Origin: Oceanispirochaeta sp. M1 | GTDB taxonomy: Bacteria > Spirochaetota > Spirochaetia > DSM-2461 | Reading direction: 5' to 3' | Length of the DNA stretch: 64,000 bases | NCBI RefSeq assembly: GCF_003346715.1 | Contig: NZ_QQPQ01000010.1 | Coordinates: 1 to 64,000 of the forward strand | Part shown: positions 1 to 6,695 of the stretch, one piece after another | Layout: each line of letters begins with the position of its first letter | Numbering within the stretch: position 1 is the stretch's first letter | Made by a program: the position numbers and the translations under genes | The notes under the pieces: generated by a model | Seen by the model: the letters and a program-made list of their open reading frames with translations, nothing else | Databases searched by the model: none | Told to the model about the DNA's origin: nothing

Positions 1-19
1 TTTCCCTTCTCTAATTCCT

Positions 20-32
20 TTGTAAAAGAACA
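20..32 (-). promoter_or_regulatory. boxA-like antitermination element of a putative rRNA operon leader
   Basis: Read on the minus strand the site is TGTTCTTTTACAA, close to the E. coli rrn boxA (TGCTCTTTAACAA), which is bound by NusB/NusE. It lies about 80 nt downstream of a good promoter, and no open frame starts in between. Together these suggest the untranslated leader of an rRNA operon whose 16S gene lies outside the window to the left. That last step is inference. Confidence 0.5.
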
Positions 33-109
33 TTTAGCAGATCGCTTCTCGTTAAGAGTTGCTCTCTTTGTTCGTTGCGTTGTCGGCTTGTTTGCCTGAA
101 CGCTCCGTG

Positions 110-139
110 AATATACCGTTAATACCCTTTTTTTGTCAA
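110..139 (-). promoter_or_regulatory. Sigma70-type promoter reading leftward out of the window (putative rrn promoter)
   Basis: On the minus strand a perfect -35 box TTGACA (134-139) is separated by 18 nt from a -10 box TATATT (110-115). Transcription would run toward position 1, through the boxA-like site at 20-32. Nothing in 1-109 looks coding on this strand. The 1-301 stretch therefore holds this leader and promoter plus the divergent promoter of the zinc-ribbon/adk operon; nothing else was recognised in it. Confidence 0.6.
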
Positions 140-266
140 CAGAATTGTACAAAAAAACGAATACTGATTAACCCTTTATTATTATACTCTTTACCTGATT
201 AGATTTAGAGCATTTATATTTTTCAAAAAGTAGATCCAGCACTTTTCGGATTCCCTTCTTTTACGA

Positions 267-295
267 TTGACCGCCCTTATCAATTTATATATTAT
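267..295 (+). promoter_or_regulatory. Promoter of the zinc-ribbon/adk operon, placed for a leaderless transcript
   Basis: The -35 box TTGACC (267-272), a 17-nt spacer and the -10 box TATTAT (290-295) are followed by six T residues and then the ATG at 302. The expected start point, 7 nt after the -10 box, is the A of that ATG. No Shine-Dalgarno precedes the ATG. Confidence 0.55.
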
Positions 296-301
296 TTTTT
301 T

Positions 302-532
302 ATGTCTCAAGAAGAAACAACAGTATATAGCAAATGCATCAATTGTGGACGATATGCTCCCGAAGCAAACATGATCGTAAAGCAGTTCTGCAGTGAAGAA
401 TGTGCCAGACAATATAAACGCTGCCCTCACTGCGGTAATTACTTTATGCTGTCCGAAGAGACAAAACACAAATACTGCTCCCCCCAATGCGAGGATGCGG
501 ATAAAATTCATAATCCAGGAGAGAATACATGA
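302..532 (+). CDS. Small double zinc-ribbon protein upstream of adk
   Basis: This 76-residue protein is not assigned to a named family. It contains two cysteine clusters: CINCG near residue 13 followed by CSEEC near 30, then CPHC near 41 followed by CSPQC near 58. Each pair of CxxC/CxxxC knuckles could hold one zinc ion, so a zinc-binding adaptor or nucleic-acid-binding role is possible, but nothing shows a partner. Its stop overlaps the adk start (ATGA), so the two are translationally coupled. The start lacks a Shine-Dalgarno and sits exactly where transcription is predicted to begin. Confidence 0.75.
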   Translation: MSQEETTVYSKCINCGRYAPEANMIVKQFCSEECARQYKRCPHCGNYFMLSEETKHKYCSPQCEDADKIHNPGENT

Positions 533-1152
533 ATCTTATATTTTTAGGCCCTCCGGGGGCTGGTAAAGGAACAATGGCTTTTCGTGCCAAAGAACACTAC
601 AGCATTCCTCATATTTCTACAGGAGATCTTTTCAGAGCTGCAATTAAAAACCAGACAGATCTCGGAAAGAAAGTCAAATCCATTATTGATGCCGGAGATC
701 TTGTTCCCGATGAGCTGACTACAGCAATCGTTGAAGAGCGTCTCAAACAGGGCGATGCTGATAATGGATTCATCCTGGACGGTTTTCCCCGAACCCTCCC
801 TCAGGCGGAAGCACTCAAAAAGATTGCCAATATTGATACTGTTATCAATTTTACTGTCAGCGAAGAAGAAGTTATCCGCAGACTCTCAGGCCGAAGGGTC
901 TGCCGTTCCTGTGGTGAAAGTTTTCATGTTGAATTCATACCTCCCGCAAAAGAAGGTGTTTGCGATAAATGCGGCGGAGAGCTCTATACCAGAGACGACG
1001 ACCAGATTGATGCTATAAAGAACAGACTGTCCGTATATGCATCATCCACCGAGCCCCTTATCAGCTTTTACAGAAATGAAGGTATATTGAAAGATATCAG
1101 CAGCGCCCAGCATCCTAACGCTGTGTTTGAAGATCTTAAAAAAAATATATAA
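529..1152 (+). CDS. adk: Adenylate kinase with zinc-binding lid
   Basis: Adenylate kinase interconverts ATP + AMP and 2 ADP in the cytoplasm. The N-terminal P-loop (GPPGAGKGT, residues 7-15), STGDLFR AMP-binding segment and LDGFPRT motif are all present. The lid carries CRSCG and CDKCG, the four-cysteine zinc site seen in Gram-positive-type and many other bacterial enzymes. At 207 residues it is slightly short (usual 210-220). It is the second gene of an operon closed by the hairpin at 1171-1216. Confidence 0.97.
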   Translation: MNLIFLGPPGAGKGTMAFRAKEHYSIPHISTGDLFRAAIKNQTDLGKKVKSIIDAGDLVPDELTTAIVEERLKQGDADNGFILDGFPRTLPQAEALKKIANIDTVINFTVSEEEVIRRLSGRRVCRSCGESFHVEFIPPAKEGVCDKCGGELYTRDDDQIDAIKNRLSVYASSTEPLISFYRNEGILKDISSAQHPNAVFEDLKKNI

Positions 1153-1170
1153 CGGTTTTATACAGTATAT

Positions 1171-1216
1171 AAAAAAACCGCCGGGTTCATCTGAACCGAT
1201 CGGCGGTTTTTTTTGT
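1171..1216. terminator. Bidirectional intrinsic terminator between adk and the TPR lipoprotein gene
   Basis: The sequence reads A-tract, CCGCC, an inner GGTTCA/TGAACC stem, then GGCGG and a T-tract. Both strands have a U-run after the hairpin, so it can end adk from the left and the TPR lipoprotein gene (stop at 1240) from the right. Confidence 0.9.
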
Positions 1217-1239
1217 TATAAATCGATGATTAGGAGATA

Positions 1240-2259
1240 TCAGTTACCAGCATCAAGAATAGCCTTATCCGCAGCGGACTTATCAAGCTGAATTGAAGAT
1301 GAATCAGTTTCAGATTCTTCTTTCACATTTTCATCTGATTCCTCTTCAACAGGTTCTTCAAGTGAAACATACTCTTCAATCAGGGTCTTTACATCAGATC
1401 TGAAAGTGGGTTCCACCAATTCAATAAGCTCCAGTAGAGCGTCTCTTTCAGAATACCCCTTCTCCAGCGCTGACTTTAGACTCTTCTGACCATTAATGGG
1501 ATCATCAAGAATTTCAATCTCAAGTTTTGCTTTTTCAAAATAATAGCCAGGGACTTTCTCAGTATCAGATTCGGAAGACACAAGGAGCTCCAGCATATCC
1601 AGAGTTTTGTAATAGCGCTCTGTTTCCAGATAAAGATCCTTCATAGCAAGATAGGTCTCCGGATCTCCTTCATACTCAACAACCAGATCTTCATAATAAA
1701 GTATCGCAGTGTCCAGTTCTTCCATGGCCACAGCCAGTTCAGCAAGGAGTATCCGGTATTCCTTCTTCTCTTCAAGCTCAAGAAGCCGCTCAAGATATTG
1801 ACGGGACAAGCCCCAGTTCTCATTCTGCTTCTCAAGAAGACTCATATTATGCAGACTTCTTAAATGAGCCGGATCGATCTCCAGACTCCTTTTATAATAT
1901 TGCGCCGCCTTCTCATCATCTCCGATTTGATACCAGCTGAATCCCAGCATCTCCAGAATCATAAGATTGTCGCCGTCTTGTTTCTCCAGATCCAAAAGAA
2001 GCTTTATGGCAAAATCATACTCTTCCGTCTCCAGACTTGTTCTAGCAAGATTATATGCCGCCTGATTGATACTCGGATCAAGAACCAAAGCTCTTTTATA
2101 ATAGGAGGCTGCCTTTTCATATTCCTCAAGGTCAGAATAGGCATTTCCAATATTGTAATAATCACGTGCCAATTCAAGCCTGGTTCCCGTTGACTTACAG
2201 GATGCGGTTAATAATGTTAATAAAAGGGCAGTACTAATTACCCAGAATCGTTTGCTCAA
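1240..2259 (-). CDS. TPR-repeat lipoprotein
   Basis: The N-terminus has a hydrophobic stretch ending in a lipobox (LTAS-C, Cys about residue 21), predicting lipidation and anchoring to a membrane facing the periplasm. Residues 28-230 contain successive tetratricopeptide repeats (e.g. YYNIGNAYSDLEEYEKAASY and YKRSLEIDPAHLRSLHNM), a fold for protein contacts. The last 50 residues are acidic and low in complexity. Translation begins at a TTG with GAGG just upstream, 26 nt inside the end of the uracil phosphoribosyltransferase gene, so the two are an operon. The partner is unknown. Confidence 0.85.
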   Translation of the reverse strand: MSKRFWVISTALLLTLLTASCKSTGTRLELARDYYNIGNAYSDLEEYEKAASYYKRALVLDPSINQAAYNLARTSLETEEYDFAIKLLLDLEKQDGDNLMILEMLGFSWYQIGDDEKAAQYYKRSLEIDPAHLRSLHNMSLLEKQNENWGLSRQYLERLLELEEKKEYRILLAELAVAMEELDTAILYYEDLVVEYEGDPETYLAMKDLYLETERYYKTLDMLELLVSSESDTEKVPGYYFEKAKLEIEILDDPINGQKSLKSALEKGYSERDALLELIELVEPTFRSDVKTLIEEYVSLEEPVEEESDENVKEESETDSSSIQLDKSAADKAILDAGN

Positions 2260-3304
2260 TAGTCCTCACCTGAGATCTGTAAAGATTTGCCATATTAGAA
2301 CCGTAATCCGCAATAAGCTGGATCATATTACGGGGATAGTCATCGATATCTTTACCATTAAGCCTGTCTCCCGCATCACCGAGTCCGGGAAGAATATAGG
2401 CTGCATCATTTAAGACTGGATCCATCCAGAGCGTATAACAGGTTATATCTTCGATAGAGCGTATAATCTGAAGAGTCCCCTTCAATGCCGAAATAACATT
2501 GAGAAAACGGATTGATTTAGGCTTAACTCCCAGTTCAAGAATATATTTCACAATAGTAACCAGACTTCCACCGGTCGCATTCATGGGATCTGCAAAAATA
2601 AGATCCTTTCCATCCAGTTCTTCAGGATTAAAAAAGGATTTATCCAGATCAAGAATATATTCCATATTATGCTTCATCCTGGAATCGTCCCTCTTTATCT
2701 TAAATAGAGCAAAGGGGGTGACATAACCGGTAGAGGAATACTCCTGAATCTCCTTACTGAGAATCATGGAAGGCAGAAGAGCTCCGCGAAGCATTACACA
2801 CATTACCGAATTTGAAATGGCATCATCCAAATCAGGAATCTTATGTACTGCATAATTCTGAACCGGCACTGTTACAGGAGTTTTCACTATCAGATGGTTC
2901 TTACGATTACTCTCTCCACCGTCATATGCCAGATTGAACAACAGCTCATAGGCCCTCTGTACATAATAGACAAACTCATCATGAGGAGTTCTTGTATCTC
3001 TCAATTTTGCGATAAGTCTTGATACTTCACCATGCTTGATCTGATGGGTCACAAAAGAATAGACCTTAATAGCCTCTTCCTTTGCTGTGATCTCTTTCAT
3101 AAAATCACCCATGGTGTCATATAATTTAATAATTTTATCAGTTTCTTTTTTAATTACAGAAGAATTACCTTCTGCAACAGAGAGAGAACGATACGATTCT
3201 ATGGCCTGAGAATAGTATCCATTCATCTCTTTAATATTTTTGTGATCATCCTCTGTCAGATAACCATTAAGATCTTCTGCTTTCAGAACAACTCTTTTAT
3301 TCAT
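2234..3304 (-). CDS. Uracil phosphoribosyltransferase family protein with a long N-terminal extension
   Basis: The C-terminal half matches uracil phosphoribosyltransferase, which makes UMP from uracil and PRPP. It has the PRPP loop DPMNATGGSLV (about residues 239-249) and the uracil-site segment ILPGLGDAGDRLNG. The usual enzyme has about 208 residues; this one has 356, with roughly 130-150 extra at the N-terminus and nearly 40 after the uracil-binding segment. The extra parts contain no motif I recognise. The second of two near ATGs (3304) is chosen because GAGGA lies 9 nt before it. The activity is likely, but regulation or an altered substrate cannot be excluded. Confidence 0.8.
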   Translation of the reverse strand: MNKRVVLKAEDLNGYLTEDDHKNIKEMNGYYSQAIESYRSLSVAEGNSSVIKKETDKIIKLYDTMGDFMKEITAKEEAIKVYSFVTHQIKHGEVSRLIAKLRDTRTPHDEFVYYVQRAYELLFNLAYDGGESNRKNHLIVKTPVTVPVQNYAVHKIPDLDDAISNSVMCVMLRGALLPSMILSKEIQEYSSTGYVTPFALFKIKRDDSRMKHNMEYILDLDKSFFNPEELDGKDLIFADPMNATGGSLVTIVKYILELGVKPKSIRFLNVISALKGTLQIIRSIEDITCYTLWMDPVLNDAAYILPGLGDAGDRLNGKDIDDYPRNMIQLIADYGSNMANLYRSQVRTIEQTILGN

Positions 3305-3406
3305 GATCATTTTCCTCGTCTGCTGATATTCTGTTTAAACTGCAATTATTATACACAAAAAACAGTTCACTCACAAAGTATCTGATGAAATTTGAGTATC
3401 CATTAT

Positions 3407-4207
3407 TCAGAGAGAGAATCCAAAAGTTGTATTTACCATAAATCCCCTGCTGCCCTCATCCAGCAAATCTGTTCCTATAAGGTTGATAATCAGCTTCAGA
3501 TTATTATCTTTCAGAGGATCGATCCTGAGACCTGTATTGAAGATTCCTCGGTTTTCAGAAATTTTATCCTGATAAACAGCATAAGAATAATTTGAAAAAT
3601 CATTTATCCAGTATACAAAATTTTTAAGCTTGTCCGGAAACAGTCCCAGCTCGAATCCCATGGAATAATTAAAACTGGATGTAACATCACCTGCAGCCAG
3701 GATCTGCCATCCGAACATCATGGAGGTTACCGCGGGAAGATCAAAAAAATCACCACTGTAAGTTGCAACAATATATACATCCGAACTATTCCTCAGTTCA
3801 CTGTCAATATTTTCATAACGGGGTCCTGTAACGGACTCAAAGTTTCCACCCAGGGCCAGAGCCGTTCCTTTTTCCTTATAGAGCTGAAACTTTCCACCTA
3901 CCAGGATATTTCCGTAGCCTGTATTATCATCAAATTCTTCAAAATCGTAGGCCAGAGCAATCTCTGCTTTTTTAAAAAGACTTATTGTAACTGCCGGTAT
4001 ATGGGCTGTCCCGTTTCCAGTGAGAAGGGAATAAGTGAAATCCAGACCGAAATCAGAATCATCCCATCCCAGGTGAGCTGAAGGTGTCACAATCAGGCCC
4101 GTAAGACCTCTCGCATTTGTTCCACCCACCGAAGACTCGGCAAACAGAGATGTGCTGACCAGCAACGTGAGAACAATAAGAACAATTTTATTAAAACCTT
4201 TAGACAT
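3407..4207 (-). CDS. Secreted outer-membrane beta-barrel-like protein
   Basis: This 266-residue protein starts at 4207, where GGAGG lies 5 nt upstream of ATG; an ATG four codons earlier lacks such a site. It has a cleavable signal peptide (LLVSTSLFA then ESS). The mature part opens with a segment like GLTGLIVTPSAHLGW, which resembles the start of YjbH-type barrels, then alternating hydrophobic/polar strands with an aromatic C-terminal end (TTFGFSL). A membrane barrel is inferred from the strand pattern; function unknown. Confidence 0.7.
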   Translation of the reverse strand: MSKGFNKIVLIVLTLLVSTSLFAESSVGGTNARGLTGLIVTPSAHLGWDDSDFGLDFTYSLLTGNGTAHIPAVTISLFKKAEIALAYDFEEFDDNTGYGNILVGGKFQLYKEKGTALALGGNFESVTGPRYENIDSELRNSSDVYIVATYSGDFFDLPAVTSMMFGWQILAAGDVTSSFNYSMGFELGLFPDKLKNFVYWINDFSNYSYAVYQDKISENRGIFNTGLRIDPLKDNNLKLIINLIGTDLLDEGSRGFMVNTTFGFSL

Positions 4208-4341
4208 GGTTTCCTCCAAAGCTATATTTATTAAGAAGTATTTGTTTATTGTACAGCATCTGAGGAGAGAAACAAAACATGAAAATGAAAAAATCTACGG
4301 GGATACCGCAATATGAAGAAAATCGGGGAATAATTATAAAT

Positions 4342-4376
4342 AAAAAAAAGGGACAGTCAAAAGACTGTCCCTTTTA
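4342..4376 (-). terminator. Intrinsic terminator of the tRNA operon
   Basis: On the minus strand AAAAGGGACAGTC pairs with GACTGTCCCTTTT across a 4-nt loop and runs into a T-rich tail. It lies just after the last tRNA gene (4388-4459). Confidence 0.9.
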
Positions 4377-4387
4377 GATGCATTTAG

Positions 4388-4459
4388 CATCTCCAGGGGG
4401 AATCGAACCCCCGTTGCCGGGATGAAAACCCGGTGTCCTAACCCCTAGACGATGGAGAC
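4388..4459 (-). tRNA. tRNA-Glu (TTC), copy 1
   Basis: The minus strand folds as a cloverleaf of about 72 nt: acceptor GTCTCCA with TGGAGAT, T-loop GTTCGATT, and anticodon loop with TTC in TTTTCAT. The 3' CCA is not encoded. Over its whole length it looks identical to the copy at 4564-4635. Confidence 0.95.
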
Positions 4460-4487
4460 AAAAAAAACTAACCGAACAATACGGATA

Positions 4488-4560
4488 TGAGCCGCACTGG
4501 GTTCGAACCAGTGACCCACGCCTTAAAAGGGCGTTGCTCTGCCAGCTGAGCTAGCGGCCC
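4488..4560 (-). tRNA. tRNA-Lys (TTT), copy 1
   Basis: A 73-nt minus-strand cloverleaf with acceptor GGGCCGC pairing with GCGGCTC, discriminator A, D-arm AGCTCAGCTGGCAGAGC, T-loop GTTCGAAC and anticodon TTT in CCTTTTAAG. No CCA is encoded. Only 3 nt separate it from the Glu gene at 4564. Confidence 0.95.
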
Positions 4561-4563
4561 GTA

Positions 4564-4635
4564 CATCTCCAGGGGGAATCGAACCCCCGTTGCCGGGATG
4601 AAAACCCGGTGTCCTAACCCCTAGACGATGGAGAC
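4564..4635 (-). tRNA. tRNA-Glu (TTC), copy 2
   Basis: Same sequence as copy 1 at 4388-4459, with the same acceptor stem, TTC anticodon and missing CCA. It is the second gene transcribed in the Lys-Glu-Lys-Glu unit. Confidence 0.95.
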
Positions 4636-4658
4636 AAATTGTTCATTCGGTTAGCCTA

Positions 4659-4731
4659 TGAGCCGCACTGGGTTCGAACCAGTGACCCACGCCTTAAAAG
4701 GGCGTTGCTCTGCCAGCTGAGCTAGCGGCCC
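4659..4731 (-). tRNA. tRNA-Lys (TTT), copy 2
   Basis: Same sequence as copy 1 at 4488-4560. It is the first gene of the unit, starting 15 nt after the -10 box at 4746-4751, which fits a tRNA transcript with a very short leader. Confidence 0.95.
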
Positions 4732-4745
4732 GTAGAACGAGTGGT

Positions 4746-4774
4746 AATATACCCAATGAGACTGAAAGTGTCAA
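4746..4774 (-). promoter_or_regulatory. Promoter of the tRNA-Lys-Glu-Lys-Glu operon
   Basis: On the minus strand a perfect -35 TTGACA (4769-4774) and -10 TATATT (4746-4751) are 17 nt apart. It sits directly after the stop codon of the outer-membrane protein gene (4778), so the tRNAs have their own strong promoter. Confidence 0.85.
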
Positions 4775-4777
4775 TAA

Positions 4778-5896
4778 TCATTTGTGAAATTCTATATTTA
4801 ATTTTGCACTGTAGACAGAGAACACTCCCGGTTCTCTAGTTAATTCGTTTCCATAAAAAGAGATACCAAGACCCCAATACTTGAAATTCATGGCCGTTCC
4901 AAAGGAAACAAGACCGTCGTTCAAGCCCAGTCGCAGATCGAGAAATCTAAACATCCTCAGTTCCGTACCGGTTCCAAGGTTCAGAATAGGATTCCTGGGA
5001 TCTTCATAGGCAAAAGCAAAAATATCCCTGTAATCCAGATAGATATCCCAGGGACCGATCCACTTCTGCCGTTTGAAGATATTCGGGCTGTATTTAAACC
5101 CTGCTGAGACAATTACAGGTTTCAGAGCAAACTCGGTATGAGAGTAGCCCAGAGACTTGCCGTATTCATCAACACTGCTGTATACAAAGTCTCCGAAAGG
5201 GGTAAATGCATCATGTACTGTTAAACCGTATGAGAAGCCCTCAGAGACCTTATGAAGAAGCCCCAGGTCTACACCTGCTCCGGTCATTATATTCATAGGA
5301 TGAGATACAAAGAGTGAAGGATCTGTAAAAGAATATAGGAATTCCAGAATATCCTTGTCGTAGAGATAGTTCCATTCAACAAAAAACTTCCCCAGAACTC
5401 CCCAGGAGGCCTCACCCTTCCATTTTGCCGGAAGAGGCAGCTTTCCCCCTGTCCCCCCTTGAAAAACCAGCTGATCATTCACCCTGAAGGCCGAAGAGAC
5501 AACCATATTGGGTGTAAATGTAAGTACATCCAACTTATTATAAACTCTGAACCCTGAGCTGTTCTTGATAAATCCCGAATTAATAGGTCCTGAAAGGTCA
5601 GCTTTAAAATATGTTCCCTCACTAATAGGAATCAGGCCGACATAATCACTGTCCTGAATCAGATCCATAATCTTATTATTAAAACCGGAAACACCGATGC
5701 TCGTATCCGAAAACAGAGCCTGATCCTCAGAAATGGCAAAATAGGCAGGATTATAGAACACAGATGAGAACGTATTTCCATCAGCTGCATGAGGACCGCC
5801 GGTGGAATACATGCGGCCTGATATCCAGGTAAGGGGTTCTGCAGGGAGTAAAGATGTGACAATGAGAAATAGAGGTATTAAATAAATCTTCTTCAT
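4778..5896 (-). CDS. Outer-membrane barrel protein of the second lipoprotein/barrel pair
   Basis: This 372-residue protein has a signal peptide (LFLIVTSLLPAEP) followed by GRMYSTGGPHAADGNTFSS and FYNPAYFAIS. An N-terminal helix-like stretch with a YNPA motif is typical of FadL/PorV/TraF-like barrels, whose N-terminus plugs or enters the pore. The remainder alternates in strand-like fashion, with many aromatic residues. Its ATG follows directly on the stop of the lipoprotein gene at 5897 with no gap, so the two are translationally coupled. It resembles the protein at 6696-7895 in layout. Substrate unknown. Confidence 0.7.
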   Translation of the reverse strand: MKKIYLIPLFLIVTSLLPAEPLTWISGRMYSTGGPHAADGNTFSSVFYNPAYFAISEDQALFSDTSIGVSGFNNKIMDLIQDSDYVGLIPISEGTYFKADLSGPINSGFIKNSSGFRVYNKLDVLTFTPNMVVSSAFRVNDQLVFQGGTGGKLPLPAKWKGEASWGVLGKFFVEWNYLYDKDILEFLYSFTDPSLFVSHPMNIMTGAGVDLGLLHKVSEGFSYGLTVHDAFTPFGDFVYSSVDEYGKSLGYSHTEFALKPVIVSAGFKYSPNIFKRQKWIGPWDIYLDYRDIFAFAYEDPRNPILNLGTGTELRMFRFLDLRLGLNDGLVSFGTAMNFKYWGLGISFYGNELTREPGVFSVYSAKLNIEFHK

Positions 5897-6625
5897 CTAA
5901 AGGCCCAGTCCAAAACTGTCTTGCGTGTTTAGAACGGCCTGTTCCAGCTCTGGGGTATTCTCATATTCAGGATCATCTTTAATATCATCTATATAGGTTT
6001 TAATTTCGACAATAGCATCTGCCAGATCCTCTTCTATAGCACCGGGAGTATCATATGCTTCAAGATTCTCCCAGTCTAAAGTTGACAGTAATGTGTCTAG
6101 AGTTCCGTCTCTGTAGGCCTCAAACAGCTCTTTTGGCGAAGTCCCGAGTATATCAGCGACATAATACCAGTAAACGATGATCCCCAGGATAGCCATAAAC
6201 TTCTGAGACCCCGTGGGGTCACCCCGGTACACATACACATCCCGCACTCTGTCGGTGACTTCATATAGAAAGTCTTCAACAATATCCCGGTCAATCACAT
6301 CCGAAATTTCAGCCTGATTGACCTCAATAGCAATCAAAGTCAGAAAAAGAAGAACCCCTTTAGATCTCACCGACTGAAGATCGGCAACATCCAGGCTGGT
6401 TTGAAGATACTCAGCTCTTTCCACAACAGGATCCAGGGCATTTAGGCGGACTTTTTCCCTCTCATACACGGCCGTCATTATCTCTTCATCCCCCGAGGCA
6501 ATTGCTTCAAGGACAGTAATATTATCAGTGTTTTTAAGACCGGAAAAAAGATTTGCATCCAGCCTGGTATCACATGCCGAGAAAAGAACGAGGGGCATCA
6601 ATATCAGTATCAACAATTTTTTCAT
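5897..6625 (-). CDS. Lipoprotein of the second lipoprotein/barrel pair
   Basis: A 242-residue lipoprotein with lipobox LFSA-C (Cys about residue 18). After the cysteine it has DTRLDANLFSGLKNTDN, which resembles CNPFTTNLYSGIDNFKNPD in the lipoprotein at 7908-8768. Both also contain a middle segment with paired tyrosines (YWYYVADI here, TLVYYIDAS there), so the two are probably paralogues. The rest is helical. There is no clear Shine-Dalgarno, and a TATAAT box (6633-6638) ends 7 nt before the ATG. No function is known. Confidence 0.7.
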   Translation of the reverse strand: MKKLLILILMPLVLFSACDTRLDANLFSGLKNTDNITVLEAIASGDEEIMTAVYEREKVRLNALDPVVERAEYLQTSLDVADLQSVRSKGVLLFLTLIAIEVNQAEISDVIDRDIVEDFLYEVTDRVRDVYVYRGDPTGSQKFMAILGIIVYWYYVADILGTSPKELFEAYRDGTLDTLLSTLDWENLEAYDTPGAIEEDLADAIVEIKTYIDDIKDDPEYENTPELEQAVLNTQDSFGLGL

Positions 6626-6642
6626 AATGACTATTATATAAA

Positions 6643-6672
6643 AAACCCGGACATCCTGCGATATCCGGGTTT
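6643..6672 (-). terminator. Intrinsic terminator after the first barrel gene, overlapping a -10 box
   Basis: On the minus strand AAACCCGGA pairs with TCCGGGTTT and leads into TTTTATATAATAG. The tail overlaps TATAAT at 6633-6638, a possible -10 box for the lipoprotein gene starting at 6625. A good -35 box is not visible, because that region lies inside the hairpin. Confidence 0.8.
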
Positions 6673-6695
6673 ACTATTTTATTGAAAAATAAGAC

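Larger units (their letters stand above)
4468..4654. repeat. Inverted repeat between the two tRNA spacers
   Basis: CTAACCGAACAAT (4468-4480), in the spacer before Glu copy 1, is the reverse complement of ATTGTTC...GGTTAG (4638-4654), in the spacer after Lys copy 2, apart from a 4-nt insertion in the latter. In the precursor RNA the two arms could pair around the enclosed Glu and Lys tRNAs. They may be processing signals or the trace of the event that duplicated the pair. Confidence 0.6.

Noticed and set aside
191-511. 106-codon open frame on the minus strand
   Set aside because: Overlaps the zinc-ribbon gene, which has a cysteine pattern and is coupled to adk; the minus frame has no family features.
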